DNA of 64,000 nucleotides, from positions 3,575,001 through 3,639,000 of the forward strand of contig NZ_CP116346.1 in NCBI RefSeq assembly GCF_030254645.1, read 5' to 3'. The translations under genes and the position numbers were made by a program. Numbering within the stretch: the first letter of the stretch is position 1; each line of letters begins with the position of its first letter. Shown here piece by piece: positions 22,125-31,502 of this stretch. The DNA comes from Paucibacter sediminis (GTDB taxonomy: Bacteria; Pseudomonadota; Gammaproteobacteria; Burkholderiales; Burkholderiaceae_C). Below the pieces are notes generated by a model. It was not told where the DNA came from. It searched no databases and saw nothing but the letters and a program-made list of their open reading frames with translations.

Positions 22125-23720
22125 CTAGCGGGCGCGCTTGGCGCGGTACATGTCGGCGTCGCTGCGCTCCATCAGCGCCTCCAGGCTCTCGCCGGGGCGC
22201 CGCTCGGCCAGGCCCAGGCTGATGCCGACCTGCAGGCCCGGCGCCAGCCGGCCCCAGTCGTAGGCGCGCACGCTTGCCTGCAACCGCTCGCACACCTGCT
22301 GGGCGCGGCCCAGGCCGGCATCCACCAGCAGCAGCACGAACTCGTCGCCCGCCAGGCGCGCGGGCAGGTCCTGCTCGCGCACATGCTCACGCAGCAGCTG
22401 GGCCAGCGCCTTCAGCACCGCGTCGCCCACGCCGTGCGAGTAGTTGTCGTTCACCTGCTTGAAGTGGTCCACATCGATCAGCGCCAGGCAGGGCGGCATG
22501 CGCTGCTCGCCCTGCAGCAGCAGGCGCAGATGCTGCTCGAAGTGGCGGCGGTTCGGCAGGGCGGTGAGCATGTCGCGCATCGCCAGCTGCTCCATCTGCT
22601 GCGAGCGCTGCGCCAGCTGCTGGACATCCCGCCGGTGCTGGCGCAGCTGCAGCTGCCAGTCGATCACATGGGCGCGGTTCTGCAGGCTTTGCTTGCGCGT
22701 CTCCTGCTCGTGGCGCGAGAGCTCGCGCAGCGCTTCCAGCGCCTCGCGGTACCGGCCCTGCTGCTCGCACAGATAGCTCACCAGGTTCTGCCCCAGCTGT
22801 ATGAAACCCTCGTGGCGCGCCTGCTGGCCGCAGGCGCTCATGCGGCGCGCGGCGGCCTCGGCCTCGGCCAGCTCGCCGCGCGCCAGCGCCAGCTCGGCCA
22901 CGCACCAATGCACCGAGGCGCTGACCCAGGCCTGGGCGAAGCTGGTCTCGTAGTCGCGCAGGCGGTTCAGCTCGGCCTGGCCCTGCGTGATGTCGAGCCG
23001 CCAGCAGTGGTGCAGGGCGCGCGCCAGCGTGGCCTTGACCTGCAGCGCATGCAGGCTGCCGGGCGCCATGGCGTTGAGCTCATGCGCCTGGTGCGGCGTG
23101 GCGGCGGCATCGTCCAGATGGCGGGCCAGGCGCGGTAGCGCCGTCGGTGCCTGGCCGAGGCGGCGCTCGTTAGCATGATCTGCAATCGCCACCAGGGCCA
23201 TATTGATGTGCAGCTCGTAGGTGTTGAGCGGCGGCTCGCAGCGGCGCGAGATCGCCACCGCATTCTCGAAGGCGCGCTCGGCCTCGGCATAGTTGCGGCC
23301 GCTGTGTGCGGCCACGCCCAGCGCATGGTGGGCCATCACCTGCTCGCGGCCCGGCGGCAGCGCCTCGCCCAGGCGCACCGCCAGCAGCGCGCTTTCCACC
23401 GCCTCCTCGTAATGCCCCAGGCGGGTGGAGGCGATGGCATGGGTGCAGAGCGCCAGTGCCTCGCCGGCGGCGAGGTCGCAGCGCTCGAACAGCAACGCGG
23501 CGCGCTGCGCCAGCTCATGCGCCTGGCGGTAGCCGCCCAGCAGGCGCAGCTGGCAGCTCGACAGGCACAGCATGGCCTGCGCCTGGATCTCGAGGTCGCC
23601 GCTCTGCTGCCCCAGCGACAGCGCCTGCTCGGCCAGCTCCACCGCCTGCGCGGCCTGGCCGATATTGGCCAGGGTCTCGGCCCTGGCCAGCAGCTCGGCG
23701 GACTTGGCCCTGGACTTCAT
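22125..23720 (-). CDS. TPR-domain diguanylate cyclase-like protein (AGDEF active site)
   Basis: This 531-residue protein has an N-terminal array of about seven tetratricopeptide-like helical repeats (residues 5 to about 340), a coiled linker (about 345-372) and a C-terminal GGDEF domain. The signature reads RLAGDEF, so the first glycine is Ala457, with Asp459, Glu460 and Phe461 kept. The inhibitory RxxD site is present (Arg448 to Asp451), as are DMLTALPNRRHFE and DVDHFKQVND. This supports, but does not prove, c-di-GMP synthesis. There are no membrane segments, so it is probably cytoplasmic. The ATG at 23720 overlaps the pfp stop (ATGA), so translation is coupled to phosphofructokinase. Confidence 0.88.
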   Translation of the reverse strand: MKSRAKSAELLARAETLANIGQAAQAVELAEQALSLGQQSGDLEIQAQAMLCLSSCQLRLLGGYRQAHELAQRAALLFERCDLAAGEALALCTHAIASTRLGHYEEAVESALLAVRLGEALPPGREQVMAHHALGVAAHSGRNYAEAERAFENAVAISRRCEPPLNTYELHINMALVAIADHANERRLGQAPTALPRLARHLDDAAATPHQAHELNAMAPGSLHALQVKATLARALHHCWRLDITQGQAELNRLRDYETSFAQAWVSASVHWCVAELALARGELAEAEAAARRMSACGQQARHEGFIQLGQNLVSYLCEQQGRYREALEALRELSRHEQETRKQSLQNRAHVIDWQLQLRQHRRDVQQLAQRSQQMEQLAMRDMLTALPNRRHFEQHLRLLLQGEQRMPPCLALIDVDHFKQVNDNYSHGVGDAVLKALAQLLREHVREQDLPARLAGDEFVLLLVDAGLGRAQQVCERLQASVRAYDWGRLAPGLQVGISLGLAERRPGESLEALMERSDADMYRAKRAR

Positions 23721-24937
23721 TCCGTCTGGTGCAGGCGCTTGGCCACCGGGTTGGGGCGCAGGCGGTAGGCGTCGGGCATGCCCGAGCCCAGCAGCGGGCG
23801 CAGATAGAGGCGGAAGGCGTCGGTGATGTCGGTGCCGCAGGGGCTGATGAACTCGTCCTCCATCACGCGCGTCTTGCCGGCCACCGCCTCCAGCGGCAGC
23901 AGCTCGTAATCGGCCGAGTAATAGCCGTTGCGCTTGATCGCCACCGAGCCGTCGCGGTCGCCCCAGATCGCGTACTGCACCGCCTTCTCGCCGACCTCGC
24001 GCGCCTCGCGCTGGTCCACGTCGGAGACGCAGCCGACGAAGCTGCGCTGCAGATAGCCGAAGGTGTCGCCGCGCACGCGCTTGATCTTGAGCTTGCTCTT
24101 GATCTCCTCGCACAGCAGGTCGGCCAGGGCGCCGGTGCCGGAGAGCTGCACATTGCCATGCGCATCGCGCTCCAGGTCCTTGGCCAGCTGGGCGGCGATC
24201 GCCTCGCCCGAGGCGTCGTGGATGCCCTCGGAAACGGCGATCACGCAGCGGCCATGGCGCTCGTACATGGTCTTCACGTCGACCAGGAACTGTTCCAGCT
24301 CGAACACCCGCTCGGGCAGGTAGATTAGGTGCGGGCCGTCGTCGGGGAACTTCTTGCCCAGAGCGGCGGCGGCGGTCAGGAAGCCGGCATGCCGGCCCAT
24401 CACCACGCCCACATAGACGCCGGGCAGGGCGGCGTTGTCGAGGTTGGCGCCGGCAAAGGCCTGGGCCACGAAGCGCGCCGCCGAGGGGAAGCCCGGCGTG
24501 TGGTCGTTGCCGACCAGGTCGTTGTCGATGGTCTTGGGGATGTGGATGCAGCGCAGCGGGTAGCCGACCTTGGCGGCCTCCTGGCTGACGATGCGCACGG
24601 TGTCGGAGGAGTCGTTGCCGCCGATGTAGAAGAAATGCTCGATCTCATGCGCCTGCAGCACCTTGAAGATCTGCTGGCAGTAGGCGAGGTCGGGCTTGTC
24701 GCGGGTGGAGCCCAGCGCCGAGGCCGGCGTGCCGGCCACCAGCTCCAGGTTGTGGCTGGTTTCCTGCGTCAGATCGACGAAGTCCTCGTTGATGATGCCG
24801 CGCACGCCATGGCGGGCGCCATAGACCAGGCTCACGCTCTTGTGGCGGCGCGCCTCCAGCACCACGCCCACCAGCGACTGGTTGATCACCGCGGTGGGGC
24901 CGCCCCCCTGTGCAACAAGGATTTTTCCACTGGCCAT
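23717..24937 (-). CDS. pfp: Pyrophosphate-dependent 6-phosphofructokinase
   Basis: This 406-residue protein phosphorylates fructose 6-phosphate, probably with PPi. In GGNDSSD (106-112), Asp109 occupies the position that is glycine in ATP-dependent enzymes, and PKTIDND (134-140) carries the lysine typical of PPi-PFKs. The start MASGKILVAQGGGPTAVINQ matches the family. The ATG at 24937 has a GGAG-like site upstream. It feeds glucan-derived hexose phosphates to glycolysis, or the reverse, since the PPi reaction is reversible. It is followed by the coupled TPR-GGDEF gene and lies 40 bases after the - strand amylase pair, possibly in one transcript. Confidence 0.93.
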   Translation of the reverse strand: MASGKILVAQGGGPTAVINQSLVGVVLEARRHKSVSLVYGARHGVRGIINEDFVDLTQETSHNLELVAGTPASALGSTRDKPDLAYCQQIFKVLQAHEIEHFFYIGGNDSSDTVRIVSQEAAKVGYPLRCIHIPKTIDNDLVGNDHTPGFPSAARFVAQAFAGANLDNAALPGVYVGVVMGRHAGFLTAAAALGKKFPDDGPHLIYLPERVFELEQFLVDVKTMYERHGRCVIAVSEGIHDASGEAIAAQLAKDLERDAHGNVQLSGTGALADLLCEEIKSKLKIKRVRGDTFGYLQRSFVGCVSDVDQREAREVGEKAVQYAIWGDRDGSVAIKRNGYYSADYELLPLEAVAGKTRVMEDEFISPCGTDITDAFRLYLRPLLGSGMPDAYRLRPNPVAKRLHQTE

Positions 24938-24977
24938 GCTGGGCTCCTGTCGATACCGGAGCCCTCATTGCAACACA

Positions 24978-26867
24978 TCATTGCAGTTCCAGAACCAGGC
25001 TTGAGCGTGGCGGCAGGTTCAGCGAGGAGCCCAGCTCGTGGCGCTGGCCGCTGATGACGTCGACCGCATGCGTGCGGCCCGCCAGCGACTCGGCAAAGCG
25101 CGCCAGCGCCAGCGGGGTCTCGGTCTTGTTCTTGTTCAGCACCACCATCACGCGCTGCCTGGCATCGGCGCGGAAGTAGACGTAGACCCCGTCCAGCGGG
25201 TTGTAGTGCACCAGGCTGCCGCCGTGCACCGCGCTGGCCGTCTTGCGCCAGTTCAGCAGCCGGCGCAGCCAGGCCTGGAACTCGCGCTGGGCGGGGGCCA
25301 GGCCCGCGCCGCTGAAGCCGTTGCTGGCGTCGCCGGCCCAGCCACCGGCGAAATCGCTGCGCACCACGCCGTCGTCGCGCTCCAGCGGGCTCTTCATCAG
25401 CAGCTCGGTGCCGTAGAAAAACTGCGGCGTGCGCCGGGTGGTGGCGATCACGGTGGCGGCCATGCGCATCAGGGCTTCGTCCTCGCCCAGCGCCGAGAAG
25501 ATGCGGTTGGTGTCGTGGTTGCCCTCGAACAGCACCATGCGGGCGGGCTCGGGGTAGAGGGCGTCGTTCATCATGGCCTCGTAGAGCTTGCCCAGCCCCA
25601 CACCATAGCCGCGCCCCTCGGGCTCGGTGAGCGCATCGCGCAGGCGGCCATGCAGCGGGAAGTCCATCATGCTGGGCATGGCCGAGACATAGCCGTCGGC
25701 ATTGCGCCGGCCCTTGAGCCAATGCGCCACCATCAGCGGGTTGTCGCTCATCTCCTCGCCCACCATGGTGAGCCCGGGATACTCGGCCATGATGGCGGCC
25801 GACCAGCGCGCCAGGAAAGCCTTGTCCGAATAGGGATAGGTGTCGACGCGCAGACCGCTGAGCCCCGCGTACTCGATCCACCAGACGGCGTTCTGCACCA
25901 GGTAGGTGGCCAGCAGGGGCTGGCGCTGGTTCAGGTCGGGCATGCTGGGCACGAACCAGCCGTCCTGGAAGCGCTGGCGGTCGCTGGCGGCGGCGTAGGG
26001 GTCCTGCACCGTGCTGTGGCGGTGGTTGGTCTCCAGATAGGGCTGGCCGGGGTTGACCCAGTCGCGGCTGGGCGGGTCCTGCATCCACCAATGGCCCGAG
26101 CCGATGTGGTTGGGCACGATGTCCTGGATGAAGCCCAGGCCCAGCGCCTTGGCGCGCGCCACCAGCTGGCGGTAGTCCTCGTTGCTGCCGAAACGGGGGT
26201 CGATCCTGTAGAGGTCGGTGGGCGAATAGCCGTGGTAGGACAACTCGGGCTGCTTGTTCTCCAGCAGCGGCGTGGGCCAGACCTGGGTGAAGCCCATCGC
26301 GGCGATGTAGTCGAGGTGCTGGGCCAGGCCGGCCAGATCACCGCCATGGCGGGCGCTGGGGTTGCCGCGGTCGAGGCGGTCGCCCAGCGCGTCGAGCTGG
26401 TCGTTGCGCGGCTCGCCATTGGCGAAGCGGTCGGGCACCACCAGGTAGATCGCGTCGCGCGGGCCGAAGCCCTGGCGGCGGGCCGAGCCGGGCGCGCGCG
26501 CCCACAGCGGGTAGGCCGGGCTCAGCACCGTCTTGCCGGCGCGCTGCAGTTCCAGTTGCAGGCTGCCGGGGCGGGCGCCGGGCTGGATCTCCAGGTCCAG
26601 GAACAGGTAGTTGGGGCTGTCGCTGCGCTGGCTGCCCAGCATGCGCACGCCGGCATAGGGCCGCAGCCGCGCCTTCAGCTCGGCAATGCCCTGGCCGTGC
26701 AACATCAGCTGCAGGCGCTGGTTCATCATGCCCACCCACCAGTTGGCGGGTTCGATGCGCTCGAGTTGCTGGGCCGGCTGGGCAGACTGGGCTGACTGGG
26801 CTGACGCAGGGCCCATGGCCAGGCCCAGCAGGGCGGCGGCGAGCAGGGTGGTTTTCTTGATCGTCAT
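24978..26867 (-). CDS. Secreted GH13 cyclomaltodextrinase/alpha-amylase with N-terminal cyclomaltodextrinase domain
   Basis: This 629-residue protein has a Sec signal peptide (1 to about 23) followed by a repetitive AQSAQSAQPAQQ linker. An immunoglobulin-like cyclomaltodextrinase N domain (about 34-125) precedes the barrel. Catalytic residues are Asp342 (GLRVDTYPY), Glu371 (VGEEM) and Asp452 (EGNHD). The layout resembles periplasmic SusA-like neopullulanases/cyclomaltodextrinases. Its ATG overlaps the stop of the next amylase gene upstream (ATGA at 26864-26867), so the two are coupled. Expected role: opening cyclodextrins or cutting maltodextrins in the periplasm before MalE uptake. Confidence 0.92.
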   Translation of the reverse strand: MTIKKTTLLAAALLGLAMGPASAQSAQSAQPAQQLERIEPANWWVGMMNQRLQLMLHGQGIAELKARLRPYAGVRMLGSQRSDSPNYLFLDLEIQPGARPGSLQLELQRAGKTVLSPAYPLWARAPGSARRQGFGPRDAIYLVVPDRFANGEPRNDQLDALGDRLDRGNPSARHGGDLAGLAQHLDYIAAMGFTQVWPTPLLENKQPELSYHGYSPTDLYRIDPRFGSNEDYRQLVARAKALGLGFIQDIVPNHIGSGHWWMQDPPSRDWVNPGQPYLETNHRHSTVQDPYAAASDRQRFQDGWFVPSMPDLNQRQPLLATYLVQNAVWWIEYAGLSGLRVDTYPYSDKAFLARWSAAIMAEYPGLTMVGEEMSDNPLMVAHWLKGRRNADGYVSAMPSMMDFPLHGRLRDALTEPEGRGYGVGLGKLYEAMMNDALYPEPARMVLFEGNHDTNRIFSALGEDEALMRMAATVIATTRRTPQFFYGTELLMKSPLERDDGVVRSDFAGGWAGDASNGFSGAGLAPAQREFQAWLRRLLNWRKTASAVHGGSLVHYNPLDGVYVYFRADARQRVMVVLNKNKTETPLALARFAESLAGRTHAVDVISGQRHELGSSLNLPPRSSLVLELQ

Positions 26868-28465
26868 GGGGCGGCGTTGCTGGAGAAGACCTGGACGGAT
26901 TGCGGCGGCAGCTCGAAGCGTCGGCCGCGCTGGGCGCGCGTCGCCGCGGCGGGGTACTGGCGCTTCAGGCCGCCGGGCTGCGGCCCCAGCTCGATCCGCC
27001 GCGCCTGCTCGCCATAGTTGATCAGCACCAGGCTCAGCCGGCCGCCGAGGCGGCGCTGGAAGCCCAACACCTGGCCATCGGCGAAGGCCAGCCGGTAGCT
27101 GCCGCGCGCCAGCTCGGGCCGGCTATTGCGCAAGCTGAGCATGGCCTTGTAGAAGTTCAGAATGGAGTTCGGATCGGCTTGCTGCCGCTGGGCATTGTGG
27201 CTGGCGGCATTGGGCGAGGCGGGACGGAAGGGGGCGACGTTGCTGAAGCCGCTGGCATCCGCACTCCAGCTCATCGGGCTGCGCAGCGGTGCGTCGCCCG
27301 CCAGCCCCGGCACGCCCGCCATGCCCACTTCCTCGCCGTAGTAGATGAAGGGCGTGCCCGGCAGCAGCAGGTAGGTGGCGGCCGCCAGCTTGTACTGCGC
27401 CTCGTTGCCGGCGAACTGGTCCCAGGCGCGCGCGCCGGCGAAGATGTCGTGGTTGGAGAGCATGGTCGCCATGTCCAGCGGCGCGCTCTCGAAGTATTGC
27501 CCGACCGCCTTGATCGCCTCGGCATCGCCCTTGGCGGCCTTGACGATCTTGCCCTCCAGGCCGAAGGCGAAGGCGCTGCCGCAGATCGCCGGGGCGGCGT
27601 AGACCTTGGGCTCGGCGGTGGCCTCGCACACCACATGGCGGCGCGGATAGCTGCGTATCAGCCCGCTGAACTCGCCGGTGAGGCGGCGGCTTTCGGGCTG
27701 GTCGTTCCAGTCCTTGGCGCTGTTCTCGATCAGATGCGGCACGGCGTCGAGGCGGTAGCCGTCGAGCCCGCGGTTGAGCCAGTAGCGCAGGCTGTCGCGG
27801 TGGTAGGCCACCACCGCCGGGTTACGCAGATTGAAGTCGGGCATGTGCGGGCCGAAGGTGCCGAAGTAGCGGCTCTCGTCGGCGCTCGCGTCGCTGCCGG
27901 CGTACCAGGGGTTCTTGCCCCAGATGTCCCAGTCCTTCAGCTCATCGGACGGCTCGCGCCAGACAAACCAGTCGCGGTAGGGGCTCGTCTTGCTGGCGCG
28001 CGCCTCGGCGAACAAGGGGTGGGCCTGGGCGCTGTGGTTGAGGATGTAGTCGATGATCACGCCGATGCCGCGTGCATGCGCCTGTTTGATCAGCTCGTCG
28101 AAGTCCGCCAGGCTGCCGTAGGCGGGCTCGATGCTGCGGAAGTCGGTGGTGGCATAGCCGTGGTCGTGGTCGGCGCTGGTGAAGATGGGCATCAGCCAGA
28201 TGCCCTTGATGCCCAGATCCTTCAGATAGTCCAGCCGCTGCGTCAGGCCGCGCAGATCGCCGATGCCGTCGCCATCGCTGTCCTGGTAGCCGCGCACAAA
28301 GATTTCCATGAAGGCGCCATGGGCCCAGCCGGGCCGCAGCGGGCTGGCGCTGGGGCGCTGCGGCACCGGGCTCAGGTCCACCGGCGCGGCATGCCCTGTT
28401 GCGGCTGCCAGCGCCAGGCTCAGGGACAGGGCCAGAAGGCTGGGGGGCGCGCATTGCTTCTTCAT
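26864..28465 (-). CDS. Secreted GH13 alpha-amylase/alpha-glucosidase
   Basis: This 533-residue protein carries a Sec signal peptide (MKKQCAPPS..., cleavage near GHA/AP at about 26). The barrel has the DSDGDGIGDLRGL calcium-site block (62-74) and catalytic residues Asp240 (GYRLDAVPHL), Glu281 (VCEATAE) and Asp340 (LSNHD). The subgroup includes alpha-amylases, oligo-1,6-glucosidases and trehalose-synthase-like enzymes. A longer frame reaches 28534, but the signal peptide and the operator-like site at 28483-28497 argue for the ATG at 28465. It heads the - strand unit with the 24978 enzyme and lies opposite the pullulanase. Confidence 0.92.
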   Translation of the reverse strand: MKKQCAPPSLLALSLSLALAAATGHAAPVDLSPVPQRPSASPLRPGWAHGAFMEIFVRGYQDSDGDGIGDLRGLTQRLDYLKDLGIKGIWLMPIFTSADHDHGYATTDFRSIEPAYGSLADFDELIKQAHARGIGVIIDYILNHSAQAHPLFAEARASKTSPYRDWFVWREPSDELKDWDIWGKNPWYAGSDASADESRYFGTFGPHMPDFNLRNPAVVAYHRDSLRYWLNRGLDGYRLDAVPHLIENSAKDWNDQPESRRLTGEFSGLIRSYPRRHVVCEATAEPKVYAAPAICGSAFAFGLEGKIVKAAKGDAEAIKAVGQYFESAPLDMATMLSNHDIFAGARAWDQFAGNEAQYKLAAATYLLLPGTPFIYYGEEVGMAGVPGLAGDAPLRSPMSWSADASGFSNVAPFRPASPNAASHNAQRQQADPNSILNFYKAMLSLRNSRPELARGSYRLAFADGQVLGFQRRLGGRLSLVLINYGEQARRIELGPQPGGLKRQYPAAATRAQRGRRFELPPQSVQVFSSNAAP

Positions 28466-28482
28466 CTTGGTGACCTGGTGTT

Positions 28483-28497
28483 TGTAGCAAAAGTACT
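28483..28497 (+). promoter_or_regulatory. Operator-like site 4, TGTAGCAAAAGTACT
   Basis: This site shares TGTAG and the AC at positions 13-14 with the three malK-glgP dyads. It sits 17 bases upstream of the secreted amylase start codon on the - strand, overlapping a TACAAA -10 candidate on that strand. Binding here would block initiation or early transcription. Confidence 0.45.
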
Positions 28498-28542
28498 CAT
28501 CGTTTGACACGCTGTTCAGACTCAAGCATGCCATTCGATCGC

Positions 28543-28564
28543 TGAATTCATGTTGGTGAATTCA
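28543..28564. promoter_or_regulatory. Double palindrome, TGAATTCA twice, 6 bp apart
   Basis: Two identical 8-bp palindromes (28543-28550 and 28557-28564) form a 22-bp dyad in the amylase-pullulanase control region. The malK-glgP region holds a partly similar stretch (TCAATTCATTGG at 12341-12352 followed by a CATTG/CAATG dyad). In this G/C-rich DNA such A/T-rich symmetry stands out. It could be a second regulator site; no protein is assigned. Confidence 0.35.
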
Positions 28565-28580
28565 ACGCTTATGAAATTTA

Positions 28581-28595
28581 TGTAGTTTTGCTACT
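28581..28595 (+). promoter_or_regulatory. Operator-like site 5, TGTAGTTTTGCTACT
   Basis: This site is close to the reverse complement of dyad 3 (TGTAGTTTCACTACA, three differences). It directly abuts an in-frame ATG at 28596, which makes that ATG an unlikely start and favours the downstream start of the pullulanase. It is placed to control pulA. Confidence 0.48.
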
Positions 28596-28646
28596 ATGTT
28601 TCGACGCCTCCCTGTCTGGGCGGCAAGAACAGCGCGGGGCGAGGGG

Positions 28647-31388
28647 ATGCGACGAAGCATGAAGCAGTGGGCGGCCGTCCACATCGGGTTGTGCCTGGGC
28701 ATGGCGATCATGGCGGGAGGCGTGCGTGCCGAGACCGGCGCAGCCGCCTGCGATGCGGCGGCCGACCAGGTCTTGCAGGCCGCGCCCGCCATCGAGGCAA
28801 GGGCTCATTGGCTGGACGCACGGCAGATCGCCTGGCCCGGCATGGCGCCGGCGGGCAGCTACAAGCTCTACCACTCGGCGGCCGGGCGGCTTGCATTGGC
28901 AGAGGGGCAGGTCAGCGGCGCCGACGGCGAACTGAACCTGCAGGCGCAAGACCTGACCCCGGGCGAGCTGGCGGGCACGCCCCGCCAGCATCTGGGCGCC
29001 GGCGTGCGCCTGAGTCTGCCCGCTGCCTTGCCGCGCGAGACCCTGCAGGACCTGCTGCGGCAGCAGTTGCTGCTGGTTCATGACGGTGGTGACGGCGCCA
29101 CGCAGGCCACGGGCCTGCAGCTGGCCGGCGCACTGGACGATCTGTACGCGGCGGCGGCACAGCTGCCGGACCTGGGCGTGAGCCTGCCGGCGCGCGCTGG
29201 CACGCGCTTTCGGCTCTGGGCGCCGACCGCGCAGGCGGTGTCGGTCTGCATCTACCCGCGCGCACAGGGCCGCGCCAGCCGGCTGCAGCCGCTGAGCCTG
29301 GATGCCGCCACGGGCGCCTGGGGCGGCGGCCCGGCGCAGCGTCTGGACGGGCAGTACTACCGTTATCTGCTGCAGCTGTTCGTGCCCGGCGTCGGCCTGG
29401 TGCGCCAGCTCGTCACCGATCCCTATGCGGTCAGCCTCAGCGCCGACTCGCAGCGCAGCTATATCGCCGAGCTGGCTGCGGCACGCCTGCAGCCGCCGGG
29501 CTGGGCCGCCAGCCGCAGCCCGGCCGGTGTCGAGGCTCCCACCGACATGGCGATCTACGAGCTGCATGTGCGCGACTTCTCCATCGGCGACGACAGCGTG
29601 CCCGCGGCGCATCGCGGCAAATACCTGGCCTTCACCGACCGCGGCTCGCGCGGCATGCGCCATTTGCGCGCGCTGCGCCGGGCCGGCATCACGGACGTGC
29701 ACCTGTTGCCGGTGTTCGACATCGCCAGCATCCCCGAGCGTGGCTGCCTGCAGGCCAAGGTGCCCGCGGCCGCGGCCGACAGCGAGCGCCAGCAGGCCGC
29801 CGTGATGGCGGTGGCGGGGCGCGATTGCTACAACTGGGGCTACGACCCCTGGCACTACAGCGCGCCCGAGGGCAGCTATGCCAGCGACGCGGAGGATGGC
29901 GTGCGCCGTGTGCTGGAGTTCCGCCGCATGGTGATGGGGCTGCACGAGGCCGGGCTGCGGGTGGGCATGGACGTGGTCTACAACCACACCGCCGCATCCG
30001 GCCAGGCGGCGCACTCGGTGCTGGATCGCATCGTGCCCGGCTACTACCAGCGCCTGGATGCGGCCGGCCGGGTCGAGCGCTCGACCTGCTGCGCCAACAC
30101 CGCCACCGAGCACCTGATGATGGGCAAGCTGCTGCTGGATTCGGTGCTGCTGTGGGCGCGCGAGTACAAGATCGCCTCCTTCCGCTTCGACCTGATGGGG
30201 CACCAGCCGCGCGCCCTGATGGAGCAGCTGCAGGCACGCCTGAAGCGCGAGCTGGGCCGCGACGTGCAGCTGATCGGCGAGGGCTGGAATTTCGGTGAGA
30301 TCGCCAACGGCGCGCGTTTTGTGCAGGCCTCGCAGCTGGCCCTCAACGGCAGCGGCATCGGCACCTTCAGCGACCGCGCGCGCGACGCCATCCGCGGCGG
30401 CAGCGCGGCCGACAGTGGCGCGGCCTTGCTGGCCCGGCAGGGCTATGTCAACGGGCTCGTCTACGATCCGAACGGCCATGGCCAGCACAGCCGCGAGGAG
30501 CTGCTGCGGGCTGCCGATCTGGTGCGCGTGGGCCTGGCCGGCTCGCTGCGCGACGTCGAGCTCGAGACCTGGAATGGCGAGCGCAAGCGGCTTGACCAGA
30601 TCGACTATGCCGGCCAGCCCGCGGGCTATGCTTCGCAGCCCGCCGAGGTGGTCAACTACGTGGACAACCACGACAACCAGACCCTGTTCGACATCAATGT
30701 CTGGCGCCTGCCGCGAGGCACCAGCGCGGCCGACCGCTCGCGCGTCCAGGTGCTGGCCGTGGCGCTCAACAGCTTCAGCCAGGGCGTGGCCTATTTCCAT
30801 GCGGGGCTGGAATTGCTGCGCTCCAAGTCGCTGGACCGCAACAGCTATGAATCGGGTGACTGGTTCAACCGGCTCGACTGGAGCCTCAAGGACAACTTCT
30901 TCGGCAGCGGACTGCCACCCCAGGGCGACAACGGTGCCGACCACGCGCTGATGCGGCCCTTGCTGGCCGATCCGGCCATCAAGCCGGGGCCGGCCGAGAT
31001 CGCCTGGACGAATGCCGCGGTGGCCGACCTGCTGCGCATCCGCGCCAGCAGCACGCTGTTCCGCCTGCGCAGCGCGACCGAGGTACGGCAGCGCCTGCAG
31101 TTCCTCAACACCGGCCCCGGCCAGAACCCGGTCGTGATCGCGGCCAAGCTGGATGGGCGCGGCCATGCCGGCGCCGGCTGGCGGGCGCTGCTGTACTTCG
31201 TCAACGTCGACAAGCAGGCGCATGAGCTGCTGCTGCCGAGCGAGGCCGGCCTGGCCTATCGCCTGCATCCGGTGCAGAGCGCCGCTGCTGCTGCCGACCG
31301 GCGCGTGGCGGCCGAGGCGGCCTATGCGCCGGTGCAGGGGCGCTTCAGCCTGCCGGCGCGCAGCGCCGTCGTCTTTGTGCTGGACTGA
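28647..31388 (+). CDS. pulA: Secreted type I pullulanase
   Basis: The protein has about 913 residues and hydrolyses alpha-1,6 bonds in pullulan and branched dextrins. The N-terminus [20 protein letters not shown] is a Sec signal peptide ending near VRA, so it acts in the periplasm or outside. A CBM48-like region ([17 protein letters not shown], about 190-275) precedes the barrel. The type I pullulanase signature YNWGYDP is present, with catalytic Asp515 (SFRFDLMGH), Glu545 (IGEGWNF) and Asp676 (VDNHDNQT). Starts at 28596, 28647 and 28659 are all in frame; 28647 gives a good signal peptide and keeps the operator-like site outside the gene. It lies divergent to the two secreted amylases. Confidence 0.93.
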   Translation: MRRSMKQWAAVHIGLCLGMAIMAGGVRAETGAAACDAAADQVLQAAPAIEARAHWLDARQIAWPGMAPAGSYKLYHSAAGRLALAEGQVSGADGELNLQAQDLTPGELAGTPRQHLGAGVRLSLPAALPRETLQDLLRQQLLLVHDGGDGATQATGLQLAGALDDLYAAAAQLPDLGVSLPARAGTRFRLWAPTAQAVSVCIYPRAQGRASRLQPLSLDAATGAWGGGPAQRLDGQYYRYLLQLFVPGVGLVRQLVTDPYAVSLSADSQRSYIAELAAARLQPPGWAASRSPAGVEAPTDMAIYELHVRDFSIGDDSVPAAHRGKYLAFTDRGSRGMRHLRALRRAGITDVHLLPVFDIASIPERGCLQAKVPAAAADSERQQAAVMAVAGRDCYNWGYDPWHYSAPEGSYASDAEDGVRRVLEFRRMVMGLHEAGLRVGMDVVYNHTAASGQAAHSVLDRIVPGYYQRLDAAGRVERSTCCANTATEHLMMGKLLLDSVLLWAREYKIASFRFDLMGHQPRALMEQLQARLKRELGRDVQLIGEGWNFGEIANGARFVQASQLALNGSGIGTFSDRARDAIRGGSAADSGAALLARQGYVNGLVYDPNGHGQHSREELLRAADLVRVGLAGSLRDVELETWNGERKRLDQIDYAGQPAGYASQPAEVVNYVDNHDNQTLFDINVWRLPRGTSAADRSRVQVLAVALNSFSQGVAYFHAGLELLRSKSLDRNSYESGDWFNRLDWSLKDNFFGSGLPPQGDNGADHALMRPLLADPAIKPGPAEIAWTNAAVADLLRIRASSTLFRLRSATEVRQRLQFLNTGPGQNPVVIAAKLDGRGHAGAGWRALLYFVNVDKQAHELLLPSEAGLAYRLHPVQSAAAAADRRVAAEAAYAPVQGRFSLPARSAVVFVLD
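28946..28960 (+). repeat. 15-mer GCAAGACCTGACCCC inside pulA
   Basis: Identical to the 15-mer at 19297-19311 in glgX and read in the same protein frame (QDLTP). It lies in the variable N-terminal region of the pullulanase. Confidence 0.4.
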
Positions 31389-31502
31389 TCTCCGTCTAGC
31401 AAGGGCGTCGTTCATCGCCCTGGCGGGGGCGCTCGTCGCCTCGCCGCACCGATGGGCCCGAATCGCACTAGCATTGGGCCGATTGCCTGCCGGAGGTCCA
31501 CC

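Noticed and set aside
22335-22355. AGDEF taken as proof that the GGDEF protein is inactive
   Set aside because: Only the first glycine differs, the I-site and metal residues are present, and AGDEF cyclases with activity are known.
28596-28646. Upstream ATG as pullulanase start
   Set aside because: It lies directly against the operator-like site, has no RBS, and makes an atypical signal peptide compared with the start at 28647.
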